Of a stretch of DNA of 6,981 nucleotides, positions 1 to 5,129 are shown piece after piece. Position 1 is the first letter of the stretch; every line of letters starts with the position of its first letter. The notes below the pieces were generated by a model, which was not told the origin of the DNA, did no database searches, and saw only the letters and a list, made by a program, of their open reading frames with translations. The stretch is from an uncultured Pseudomonadales bacterium (lineage in GTDB: Bacteria > Pseudomonadota > Gammaproteobacteria > Pseudomonadales > Porticoccaceae): NCBI GenBank assembly GCA_905478725.1, contig CAJQJT010000048.1:1-6981 (forward strand). The letters run 5' to 3'. Position numbers and translations under genes: made by a program.

Positions 1-374
1 CGACCAGCGAGGCTAATAAAGGTAGTTAGTGCAGCGCCTTTGGAGCCGCGCTCTTCTTTCTCTACCTGGACAAAAATTTCCTGTCCTTCACGAATCGCAT
101 CTTTAATATTGACGCGGCCGCCATCGGAGGATTTGCCTTTAAAGTATTCACGAGAGATTTCTTTTAATGGGAGGAAGCCGTGACGGTCAGCGCCGTAATC
201 GACAAATGCTGCTTCGAGGCTAGGCTCAACTCTGGTAATCTTACCTTTGTAAATGTTGGCTTTCTTTTGTTCTCTTGTGCGGTTTTCGATATCCAGATCA
301 TAGAGCTTCTGGCCATCAACCATAGCGACGCGCACTTCTTCAGTGTGCGAAGCATTTATTAACATACGTTTCAT
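1..374 (-). CDS. rne: Ribonuclease E, N-terminal part (runs off the left edge)
   Basis: This is the start of RNase E, the essential endoribonuclease that begins mRNA decay, matures rRNA and tRNA, and scaffolds the degradosome at the inner membrane. The 124 visible codons begin [21 protein letters not shown], which matches the family N-terminus, and continue into the S1 RNA-binding domain (about residues 35-124, with [26 protein letters not shown] and [19 protein letters not shown]). The residues equivalent to E. coli Phe57, Phe67 and Lys112, known RNA-contacting positions of S1, are present at the same numbers. The catalytic DNase I-like domain and the degradosome scaffold lie outside the window. 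The ATG at 374-372 is preceded by AAGGTG (384-379) at good spacing, which fixes the start. The gene is divergent from rluC, as in many gammaproteobacteria, and is probably autoregulated through its long leader. RNase G is less likely because the N-terminus matches RNase E. Confidence 0.96.
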   Translation of the reverse strand, partial: MKRMLINASHTEEVRVAMVDGQKLYDLDIENRTREQKKANIYKGKITRVEPSLEAAFVDYGADRHGFLPLKEISREYFKGKSSDGGRVNIKDAIREGQEIFVQVEKEERGSKGAALTTFISLAG

Positions 375-474
375 AATTCACCTTTGCTTGTTGTGTCGAG
401 CAGCAGTAGTGAAAAGAGGTAAGAAGAGGTGTGATCAAGCAAGTAACTAGCTTATAGATGAAGTGTAAAACAAC

Positions 475-501
475 GGCAGTAGGCGATTGATGCCCACTGC
501 C
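475..501 (-). promoter_or_regulatory. Strong 10-bp hairpin in the rne leader
   Basis: On the rne strand, GGCAGTGGGC pairs with GCCTACTGCC around a 7-base loop (ATCAATC). All ten pairs form, with one G-U pair. It is followed by GTTGTTTT, so it has some look of an intrinsic terminator, although the T run is broken. It sits about 100 bases before the rne start, downstream of a purine tract resembling a Shine-Dalgarno sequence (518-507). It may be the RNase E-recognised autoregulatory hairpin or an attenuator. The structure is directly visible; the role is inferred. Confidence 0.5.
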
Positions 502-756
502 AAATACTCCTTTCCCCCATTTTTACTGGCTTTGAGCACAGTTATAGGGATCCTATCCATTATTTAGTATCTTGTTCTCAGTTAACCGAACAGCGTTCTT
601 GTCTCTACACAAGCCCTACGAAAACGCCAGGCTTTAGGTGATTCAAACGCGTCTCACTTTAAGAAAGATAGGCCTCTAAGGGTAGGTCTTTCTCAATTGC
701 GGTTAACTTCTGTAACCAAAATTATCTTGTCTTTTCTCTGCAGCCTACTCAGCTGT

Positions 757-801
757 CATGGAGTGTCGGCCCCAACGGCCAGACTCTCATGTATTCTTTT
801 T
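757..801 (+). terminator. Terminator-like hairpin plus T tract, plus strand
   Basis: CATG-GAGT (757-764) pairs with ACTC-t-CATG (783-791, one bulged T). An inner GGCC/GGCC stem (768-771 with 777-780) closes a 5-base loop, with a small internal loop between the two stems. On the plus strand TATTCTTTTT follows directly, as in a rho-independent terminator. No plus-strand gene or convincing promoter lies upstream, so it may instead be only a structural element of the rne leader read on the other strand. Confidence 0.25.
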
Positions 802-881
802 CGCTTAGCCTTGTTATGGCATTTGGCGATCTGTTCAACCTCTGGGGCAGCGCTACATATACGCTGGGCAGCAGGGAACTT

Positions 882-916
882 GGCGGCAATGTAACAACAA
901 AGCCGGTGACTTTCAA
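882..916 (-). promoter_or_regulatory. Predicted sigma70 promoter of rne
   Basis: On the minus strand, TTGAAA (916-911; 5 of 6 matches to the -35 consensus) and TACATT (893-888; 4 of 6 matches to the -10 consensus) are separated by exactly 17 bases. The -10 is followed by GCCGCC, a G+C-rich discriminator like those of the rluC, yceD and acpP promoters. Transcription would start near 881. The -35 box lies 18 bases from the outer edge of the rluC -35, so the two promoters stand back to back and could share an activator or compete for polymerase. Extra rne promoters elsewhere in the leader are possible. Confidence 0.5.
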
Positions 917-934
917 TGTAAACAGATAATTTAG

Positions 935-970
935 TTGGGAACGGCGGGGCTGCTAGGTACAATGCGCGCC
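935..970 (+). promoter_or_regulatory. Predicted sigma70 promoter of rluC
   Basis: TTGGGA (935-940) and TACAAT (958-963) are separated by 17 bases. The discriminator is GCGCGCC (964-970). Start of transcription is expected near 970-971, giving a leader of only about 22 bases before the rluC ATG. Because the promoter overlaps the upstream in-frame TTG (935) and ATG (962), those cannot be the translation start if this promoter is used. Confidence 0.65.
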
Positions 971-991
971 AAATCATTACAAGCAGTGCCC

Positions 992-1936
992 ATGTCTACC
1001 GAATCCCCATTCAGTCAAGTCTCTTACGTCGACATAGGTCCAGAACAAGCTGGTCAGCGTCTGGATAACTTTCTTATTAAAACCTTAAAAGGTGTGCCTA
1101 AGTCGCGAATTTATAGACTGCTGCGCAAAGGTGAGGTGCGAGTTAATAAAGGTCGCGTCAAAGCGGTTACTCGTCTTAAAGAGGGCGATATTGTGCGCTT
1201 GCCGCCAATCAGAGTGGCTGAGCGTGGCGAGATGCCTGCTGTGGGCCGTCCTCTGAGCCAGTACCTTGCAGACAACGTGTTGTTTGAGGATGAAGGGCTG
1301 CTGATTATTAACAAGCCTAGTGGGCTGGCAGTTCACGGTGGCAGTGGGGTTTCACTGGGCGCTATTGAAGCGCTGCGGGCAGAACATCCCGAGTTGCGAT
1401 TCCTAGAATTAGTGCACCGCTTAGATCGCGATACTTCTGGCTGCCTGATGCTGGCCAAGAAGCGTTCAGTACTATTGGCGTTGCAGCAGGACTTGCAGAA
1501 CAATCATATTGAAAAGCGTTACACGGCTCTGTCTAAAGGTCGTTGGCCTAAGGGTAAGAACACTATTAATGCCCCGCTGCGTAAAAATACGTTGTTGTCT
1601 GGTGAGCGTATGGTGCGCGTGGACGTGACCGGCAAGGCGTCGGTGACTCACTTTAAAATACTTAAGCAGTACCCCTCGGCGACACTCTTAGATATTAAGC
1701 TCGAGACCGGCAGAACTCACCAGATTCGCGTGCACTGCGAGTTTGCTGGGCAGCCCATTGCCGGCGATCCCAAGTATGGCGATGAAGAGTTCAACGAAAG
1801 CCTGAAGCCTTTGGGTCTGAAGCGCCTGTTTTTACATGCTCGCTACCTGCGCTTTAAGCATCCTCTTTCCGACGACTGGGTCGAAGTGGAAGCGCCTCTG
1901 CCTGCCGACCTAGATAAGGTGCTGGCCAAGCTGTGA
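992..1936 (+). CDS. rluC: 23S rRNA pseudouridine synthase RluC
   Basis: This enzyme isomerises uridine to pseudouridine in 23S rRNA; E. coli RluC acts at U955, U2504 and U2580 near the peptidyl-transferase centre. The protein has 314 residues against about 319 in E. coli. An S4 RNA-binding domain occupies about residues 20-72 (GQRLDNFLI, SRIYRLLRKGEVRVNKGR), followed by the RluA-type catalytic domain. The signature HRLDRDTSG (142-150) carries the catalytic Asp145, and LETGRTHQIRVH is the conserved late motif. I chose ATG 992 because the in-frame TTG 935 and ATG 962 lie inside the promoter and would add a tail absent from the family. There is no good Shine-Dalgarno sequence before 992. The gene's end overlaps the HAD gene by four bases. 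RluA or RluD are alternatives, but the position beside rne and the S4 domain support RluC. Confidence 0.93.
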   Translation: MSTESPFSQVSYVDIGPEQAGQRLDNFLIKTLKGVPKSRIYRLLRKGEVRVNKGRVKAVTRLKEGDIVRLPPIRVAERGEMPAVGRPLSQYLADNVLFEDEGLLIINKPSGLAVHGGSGVSLGAIEALRAEHPELRFLELVHRLDRDTSGCLMLAKKRSVLLALQQDLQNNHIEKRYTALSKGRWPKGKNTINAPLRKNTLLSGERMVRVDVTGKASVTHFKILKQYPSATLLDIKLETGRTHQIRVHCEFAGQPIAGDPKYGDEEFNESLKPLGLKRLFLHARYLRFKHPLSDDWVEVEAPLPADLDKVLAKL

Positions 1937-2595
1937 GTCACCCTAATTCGAAAACGATAAAGCTGGTCATATTCGATTGGGATGGCACAATTTCTGATTC
2001 TGTGGCCCGAATTGTCAGCTCTATGCAAAGTGCGGCAACGGAGTTGGATATGGCCGTGCCGACTTATCTTGAGGTCAAAGAAATTATTGGTCTCGGTCTG
2101 ACTGAGGCGGTATTTCGATTATTCCCTCAGGCAACTCGGGAGCAGGTATTCCAACTCCAGACGAGCTATTCGCAACACTACCGCACTGAAGACAGCGCCC
2201 CTTGCCCATTTTTCCCTGGGGTCGAGGAAACGTTGCAGCAATTAAAGGCTGAGGGCTATCAGTTAGCTGTCGCCACGGGAAAGAGTAGATCTGGTTTGGA
2301 TCGCGTATTGCTCAGTTTGGGTATGGAAGACTTCTTTCATAACAGTCGCTGTGCCGATGAAACCCTTTCCAAGCCTCACCCGTTAATGCTCGAAGAGCTG
2401 CTGGCCGAGTTTGATCTGCCGGCCGAGGCTGCGGTAATGGTAGGTGATACAGAATTTGATATGGAAATGGCAGTCAATGCCGGTATGCCTAGAATTGCTG
2501 TGAGCTACGGCGCGCACCATGCAGATCGCTTGCATGCTTTTGAACCGCTCGCCTGCATCGATCTGTTTAGTGAGATAAAGTCTTCCCTCTATTAA
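1933..2595 (+). CDS. HAD-superfamily phosphatase, phosphoglycolate phosphatase-like
   Basis: This is a 220-residue HAD subfamily I hydrolase. All four catalytic motifs are visible: FDWDGT with nucleophile Asp15 and acid Asp17, Thr115 in ATGKSRSG, Lys147 in SKPHP, and GDTEFD with Asp172 and Asp176 for magnesium. The stretch between motifs I and II looks like the helical C1 cap typical of Gph and PGMB-like enzymes. The substrate cannot be told from sequence; a small phosphate ester such as phosphoglycolate is a guess. The GTG start at 1933 overlaps the rluC TGA as GTGA, so translation is probably coupled to rluC. No in-frame ATG precedes motif I. A HAD gene in this place after rluC is also found in Pseudomonas, where a SppA-type peptidase normally follows; here it does not. 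Confidence 0.88.
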   Translation: MSHPNSKTIKLVIFDWDGTISDSVARIVSSMQSAATELDMAVPTYLEVKEIIGLGLTEAVFRLFPQATREQVFQLQTSYSQHYRTEDSAPCPFFPGVEETLQQLKAEGYQLAVATGKSRSGLDRVLLSLGMEDFFHNSRCADETLSKPHPLMLEELLAEFDLPAEAAVMVGDTEFDMEMAVNAGMPRIAVSYGAHHADRLHAFEPLACIDLFSEIKSSLY

Positions 2596-2600
2596 TAAGC

Positions 2601-3194
2601 TTAGTTTTCGAGATCCCGTAGAAGCTGTGACAGTTTGATCAGCGGCAGGCCGATAAGCGCTGAGGGGTCATCAGTCTTTACCGATTCAAATAAACTGATA
2701 CCCAGAGATTCAGCTTTAAAGCTGCCAGCACAGTCATAAGGTGTATCTGCCTTTAAATAGGATTCAATTTCTGCGCTGCTAAGCTCGCGAAACTTCACTT
2801 CGGTGATATCCAGTGCACTGCTGGACAGGCCCCGGCTAAGGACAGTTACTGCGGTATAAAATTTAACCAGCTGACCGGACTGGGCACCGAGCTGTTCAAC
2901 TGCACGTTGATGATTGCCAGGTTTACCCAACACCCTTGGGCTGAGGTTTAGATTTGTACTGTCGGTGAACCATAGTTCCGCCACCTGGTCAGAGCCAATG
3001 ACCGTCGCTTCAGGGAACGCTAAGGCCACGGCCTGAGCTTTTTCCTTCGCCAGACGAATCGCTTGAGCCTCGGCTGGCTCGTTTTCCTTTGGGCGCTCAT
3101 CGATATCTGGAGTGATACAGGTGAAGCTGATTTGAAGTCTTTCAAGAAGAGACTTTCGGTAGCTGGAAGAGGAGGCTAAAATGAGGTTTTGCAT
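2601..3194 (-). CDS. yceF: Maf-family nucleotide pyrophosphatase, YceF type
   Basis: Maf/YceF proteins hydrolyse non-canonical nucleoside triphosphates to the monophosphate and pyrophosphate. The YceF branch prefers 7-methyl-GTP, which suggests pool sanitation. The protein has 197 residues (E. coli YceF about 194). Visible motifs are LASSSSYRKSLL with the SxxR signature (Ser10, Arg13), DIDE (30-33), GSDQVA (67-72) with the likely catalytic Asp69, GKP (90-92), FYTAV, and the C-terminal CAGSFKAESLGISLFES...LIGLPL block. GSDQ and CAGSFK favour YceF over the dTTP/UTP-type Maf (YhdE). The loop after GSDQVA (about residues 73-88) is several residues longer than in E. coli YceF. The ATG at 3194 has only a weak Shine-Dalgarno sequence. 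The gene is convergent with the HAD gene, with five bases between the stops, and divergent from yceD. Confidence 0.92.
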   Translation of the reverse strand: MQNLILASSSSYRKSLLERLQISFTCITPDIDERPKENEPAEAQAIRLAKEKAQAVALAFPEATVIGSDQVAELWFTDSTNLNLSPRVLGKPGNHQRAVEQLGAQSGQLVKFYTAVTVLSRGLSSSALDITEVKFRELSSAEIESYLKADTPYDCAGSFKAESLGISLFESVKTDDPSALIGLPLIKLSQLLRDLEN

Positions 3195-3227
3195 AAAAAC
3201 GCTTCTGGATTGATGAGTCTGGGCCTG

Positions 3228-3263
3228 AAGCTCAATTATACATGGCGGATCATGGCTATTTGG
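3228..3263 (-). promoter_or_regulatory. Predicted promoter of the maf gene
   Basis: A perfect TATAAT lies at 3240-3235 on the minus strand. At 17-bp spacing the -35 region (CCAAAT, 3263-3258) is poor. A TTGACC at 3267-3262 is too far away (21 bases) to be a normal -35. Transcription would start near 3228 and leave a leader of about 33 bases. This promoter lacks the G+C-rich discriminator seen at the other four. Confidence 0.45.
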
Positions 3264-3273
3264 TCAATTTTCT

Positions 3274-3309
3274 TTGACAGAACAAAATCTTGACCCTATC
3301 ATGCGCGCC
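3274..3309 (+). promoter_or_regulatory. Strong sigma70 promoter of the yceD-rpmF-plsX-fab operon
   Basis: A perfect TTGACA (3274-3279), a 17-base spacer and TATCAT (3297-3302) are followed by the discriminator GCGCGCC (3303-3309). The nine bases ATGCGCGCC are identical to those at the rluC promoter (962-970). Start of transcription is expected near 3309-3310, about 21 bases before the yceD ATG. The consensus -35 and the G+C-rich discriminator suit a strong promoter under stringent (ppGpp/DksA) control; that control is inferred. Confidence 0.8.
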
Positions 3310-3330
3310 TAACTGAGTACCACCTTATAT

Positions 3331-3849
3331 ATGGCACTGCCAACACTAGTAGATCCGCGTAAACTTGCGAACCAAGGAATTGTTCTCGAAGGGCATTTTG
3401 AGGAGAAGCATCTTCCGCGTTTAGCGCTCGCAGTAGAGAGCATTGAGTCACCTTTAGCTGCTTTAATTAAGTTTGAAGTGGATCAGGTAAGGGCGAAAGT
3501 GGTCAATGGTTCGTTTCAGATAGCAGTCATGGTGACATGTCAGCGTTGTCTGGAACCAGTGAGAGTAAATTTGGTTGCTGATATAGCGGCACAGATAATT
3601 TGGTCGGAAGATCAGATTGGGAAAGTGTCGGGCGATCGAGAGCCTTGGATTGTCGGCGATAAAATGGTCGACCTAAGTGCAATGCTCGAAGATGAAGTTT
3701 TATTGGCTCTGCCTTTAGTCAACTACCATGAAGAGGGTAGCTGCACTGGAGATACCTTCCTCTCTCAGGATGGGCCCGGCAGTGAAGAGAGAGACGACGA
3801 GATTGTCGCTGACAATCCCTTTAATATTTTAGCGCAGTTGAAGAAATAA
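3331..3849 (+). CDS. yceD: YceD / DUF177 family protein
   Basis: This 172-residue acidic protein belongs to the DUF177 family, which is almost always encoded directly before rpmF. The E. coli protein is reported to be needed for normal 23S rRNA accumulation; the molecular mechanism is not settled. Visible family features are VDPRKLANQG near the N-terminus, the CQRCLEPV motif (Cys70 and Cys73), the DLSAMLEDEVLLALPLV block (about 114-130), Cys138 in SCTGD, and the C-terminal NPFNILAQLKK. The ATG at 3331 is the only possible start: the upstream in-frame ATG at 3301 runs into TAA within four codons. There is no Shine-Dalgarno sequence and the leader is only about 21 bases, so initiation may rely on the short unstructured AU-containing leader. 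It is the first gene of the operon. Confidence 0.92.
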   Translation: MALPTLVDPRKLANQGIVLEGHFEEKHLPRLALAVESIESPLAALIKFEVDQVRAKVVNGSFQIAVMVTCQRCLEPVRVNLVADIAAQIIWSEDQIGKVSGDREPWIVGDKMVDLSAMLEDEVLLALPLVNYHEEGSCTGDTFLSQDGPGSEERDDEIVADNPFNILAQLKK

Positions 3850-3862
3850 CTTCGGCTGCATC

Positions 3863-3885
3863 AGATTATTGCTTAGGAGTAATCT
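3863..3885 (+). promoter_or_regulatory. rpmF ribosome-binding site inside a hairpin loop
   Basis: AGATTA (3863-3868) pairs perfectly with TAATCT (3880-3885). The 11-base loop ends in AGGAG (3875-3879), the Shine-Dalgarno sequence of rpmF. The stem's 3' arm abuts the ATG at 3886. Only six AU-rich pairs form, so the hairpin is weak and may be opened easily, or may be stabilised by a binding protein. The geometry is visible; a regulatory role is inferred. Confidence 0.45.
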
Positions 3886-4065
3886 ATGGCTGTTCAGAAA
3901 AGTCGCAAGACACGTTCAAAGCGCGGTATGCGCCGTTCACACGATTCACTTACTGCTGCAACTATTTCAGTTGATCCGGTAAGCGGCGAGAAGCACCTGC
4001 GTCACCAAGTGTCCGCTGATGGTTTTTACCGCGGTCGCAAAGTTATCGAGACTGACTCCGAATAA
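3886..4065 (+). CDS. rpmF: 50S ribosomal protein L32
   Basis: This is a 59-residue basic protein starting [20 protein letters not shown], which matches bacterial L32 (bL32, 57 residues in E. coli). Conserved segments follow: [13 protein letters not shown] and [12 protein letters not shown]32 binds 23S rRNA in the large subunit near L17 and L22. It has no cysteines, so it is the zinc-free form, as in E. coli, and there is no sign of a zinc-dependent paralogue system here. AGGAG (3875-3879) lies six bases before the ATG and is the strongest ribosome-binding site of this operon, consistent with the high output needed for a ribosomal protein. It sits 36 bases after yceD and 16 before plsX. Confidence 0.97.
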   Translation: MAVQKSRKTRSKRGMRRSHDSLTAATISVDPVSGEKHLRHQVSADGFYRGRKVIETDSE

Positions 4066-4081
4066 CTGAATACATTTTTCT

Positions 4082-5116
4082 TTGGCAAATTCTCTGCGAA
4101 TTGCCGTTGATGCAATGGGCGGGGACCTAGGTCCTCGCGTCACTGTGTCTGCGCTACTTGATTTTCTCAATAGCCATCGCCAAGTTCATGCATTGGTATT
4201 TGGTGACCAGGCTCAGGTGGGCGAACAATTATCCCTCTCTCCCTTTAATGATCCGTCTCTTCTAGAGCGTATAGAAGTGCGTCATAGCGACTCTCAAGTC
4301 GTAGACACAGACAAACCCTCAGCTGTTATTCGTCACAAGCGTGATTCCTCTATGGGTCTTGGATTGCAGGCATTAGCCGCGGGTGAAGCCCAAGCTTTTA
4401 TCAGTGCAGGCAACACGGGTGCGATCATGGCTCTGGGTCTCTATTTTGTAAAAGCACTCCCCGGTATTTCTCGACCAGCGATCTGTACAACAGTGCCAAC
4501 CATATCTGGCCATAGCTATGTTCTGGACCTAGGTGCCAACCCGGTGTGTTCAGCAGCCCAGCTCTATGAGTTTGCTCTGCTTGGCGTATTGACCGCAAAG
4601 CAACTGGAGTCTATTGAGTCTCCCAGTGTGCGACTGCTCAATGTGGGTGAAGAATCGAATAAGGGCCGCGACGATATTCAGCAAGCTGCCGCGCTTCTGC
4701 AGGCCGATCCAGAGATCAACTACTGCGGTTACATTGAAGGCGATGGTATTTTTCAGGGCGGCACTGATGTGATCGTCTGTGATGGCTTTGCCGGCAATGT
4801 GGCACTCAAAACCAGCGAAGGTTTGGCAACCATGGTTGGCGCACGATTCCGTGAGGCGGTTGGCCGCGGCTGGCTAGCTCGTCTGGCCTTGTTACTGTTG
4901 CGTGGACCGCTATTAAAGCTCAAGGCACTGCTCGACCCAGCTTTGTACAACGGCGCTTATTTCCTCGGCTTAAATGGCGTTGTGGTAAAAAGTCATGGCA
5001 GTGCCACCTCGGCAGCTTTTGTCAGAGCCTTGGAAGTCGCCACCGAAGCGGCAGAACATAACTTGCCCGAGGTTTTGTCGCCTATACTTAAGCACAAACT
5101 GAACCAACCTGGATAA
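4082..5116 (+). CDS. plsX: Phosphate acyltransferase PlsX
   Basis: PlsX converts acyl-ACP and phosphate to acyl-phosphate, the acyl donor for PlsY in lysophosphatidic acid synthesis, at the inner face of the membrane. The protein has 344 residues (E. coli about 356). Family landmarks are IAVDAMGGDLGP at the N-terminus, KRDSSMGLGLQALAAGEAQAFISAGNTGAIMALG, VLDLGANPVC, LLNVGEESNKG, YIEGDGIFQGGTDVIVCDGFAGNVALKTSEG and LNGVVVKSHGSA. The start is TTG at 4082: the next in-frame ATG falls inside the MGGD motif, and a TGA at 4067 blocks upstream extension. No Shine-Dalgarno sequence precedes it, and a hairpin begins at the start codon (4084-4105). It is 16 bases after rpmF, so translation may depend on ribosomes leaving rpmF. 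In many bacteria fabH follows; here fabD follows after 13 bases. Confidence 0.95.
   Translation: MANSLRIAVDAMGGDLGPRVTVSALLDFLNSHRQVHALVFGDQAQVGEQLSLSPFNDPSLLERIEVRHSDSQVVDTDKPSAVIRHKRDSSMGLGLQALAAGEAQAFISAGNTGAIMALGLYFVKALPGISRPAICTTVPTISGHSYVLDLGANPVCSAAQLYEFALLGVLTAKQLESIESPSVRLLNVGEESNKGRDDIQQAAALLQADPEINYCGYIEGDGIFQGGTDVIVCDGFAGNVALKTSEGLATMVGARFREAVGRGWLARLALLLLRGPLLKLKALLDPALYNGAYFLGLNGVVVKSHGSATSAAFVRALEVATEAAEHNLPEVLSPILKHKLNQPG
4084..4105 (+). promoter_or_regulatory. Hairpin at the plsX start codon
   Basis: GGCAAATTC (4084-4092) pairs with GAATTGCC (4098-4105) as eight base pairs with one bulged A and a 5-base loop. The 5' arm begins with the last base of the TTG start codon. The upstream CATTTTTCTTT is unstructured and U-rich. 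With no Shine-Dalgarno sequence and a weak start codon, this arrangement should lower or gate plsX translation. The structure is visible; its effect is inferred. It is not a terminator, because no T run follows it on either strand. Confidence 0.4.
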
Positions 5117-5129
5117 AAGAAGACAGTCT

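Larger units (their letters stand above)
375..881 (-). promoter_or_regulatory. Long structured rne 5' leader (predicted)
   Basis: About 500 bases separate the predicted rne transcription start (near 881) from the rne ATG, and no convincing gene lies in them. On the rne strand the stretch contains several stem-loops: 866/848 (CAGCG...CGCTG), 791/757 (interrupted stem with a GGCC/GGCC core), 717/701 (GGTTA...TAACC), 693/662 (AGAAAGA...TCTTTCT), 613/598 (CTTGT...ACAAG), a small ATAGG/CCTAT hairpin near 556-544, and a strong 10-bp hairpin at 501/475. Known from E. coli: the rne leader is several hundred bases long, and its hairpins let RNase E cut and repress its own message. Inferred here: the same logic applies, although I could not align any hairpin to E. 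coli hp2 or hp3. The leader length depends on the promoter call. Confidence 0.5.

Noticed and set aside
541..556. Near-palindrome around GGATCC (ATAGG/CCTAT) as an operator site
   Set aside because: Single copy, one base off perfect symmetry and not at a promoter. Better explained as one of the small leader hairpins.
697..894. Plus-strand 65-codon frame with a hydrophobic, signal-like N-terminus in the rne-rluC gap
   Set aside because: It starts at TTG with no Shine-Dalgarno sequence, has no recognisable family, and runs through the hairpins of the rne leader on the opposite strand. Probably chance.
756..977. Minus-strand 73-codon frame in the rne-rluC gap
   Set aside because: Its start lies upstream of the predicted rne transcription start and it spans both divergent promoters. 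No family resemblance.
935..991. N-terminal extension of RluC from TTG 935 or ATG 962
   Set aside because: Both codons lie within the -35/-10 promoter elements, and the extra residues have no counterpart in the family.
5061..5088. Possible internal promoter for fabD near the end of plsX (TATACT at 5083-5088)
   Set aside because: The nearest -35-like TTGCCC is only 14 bases away, and at 17-bp spacing the -35 is AACTTG. Not convincing.
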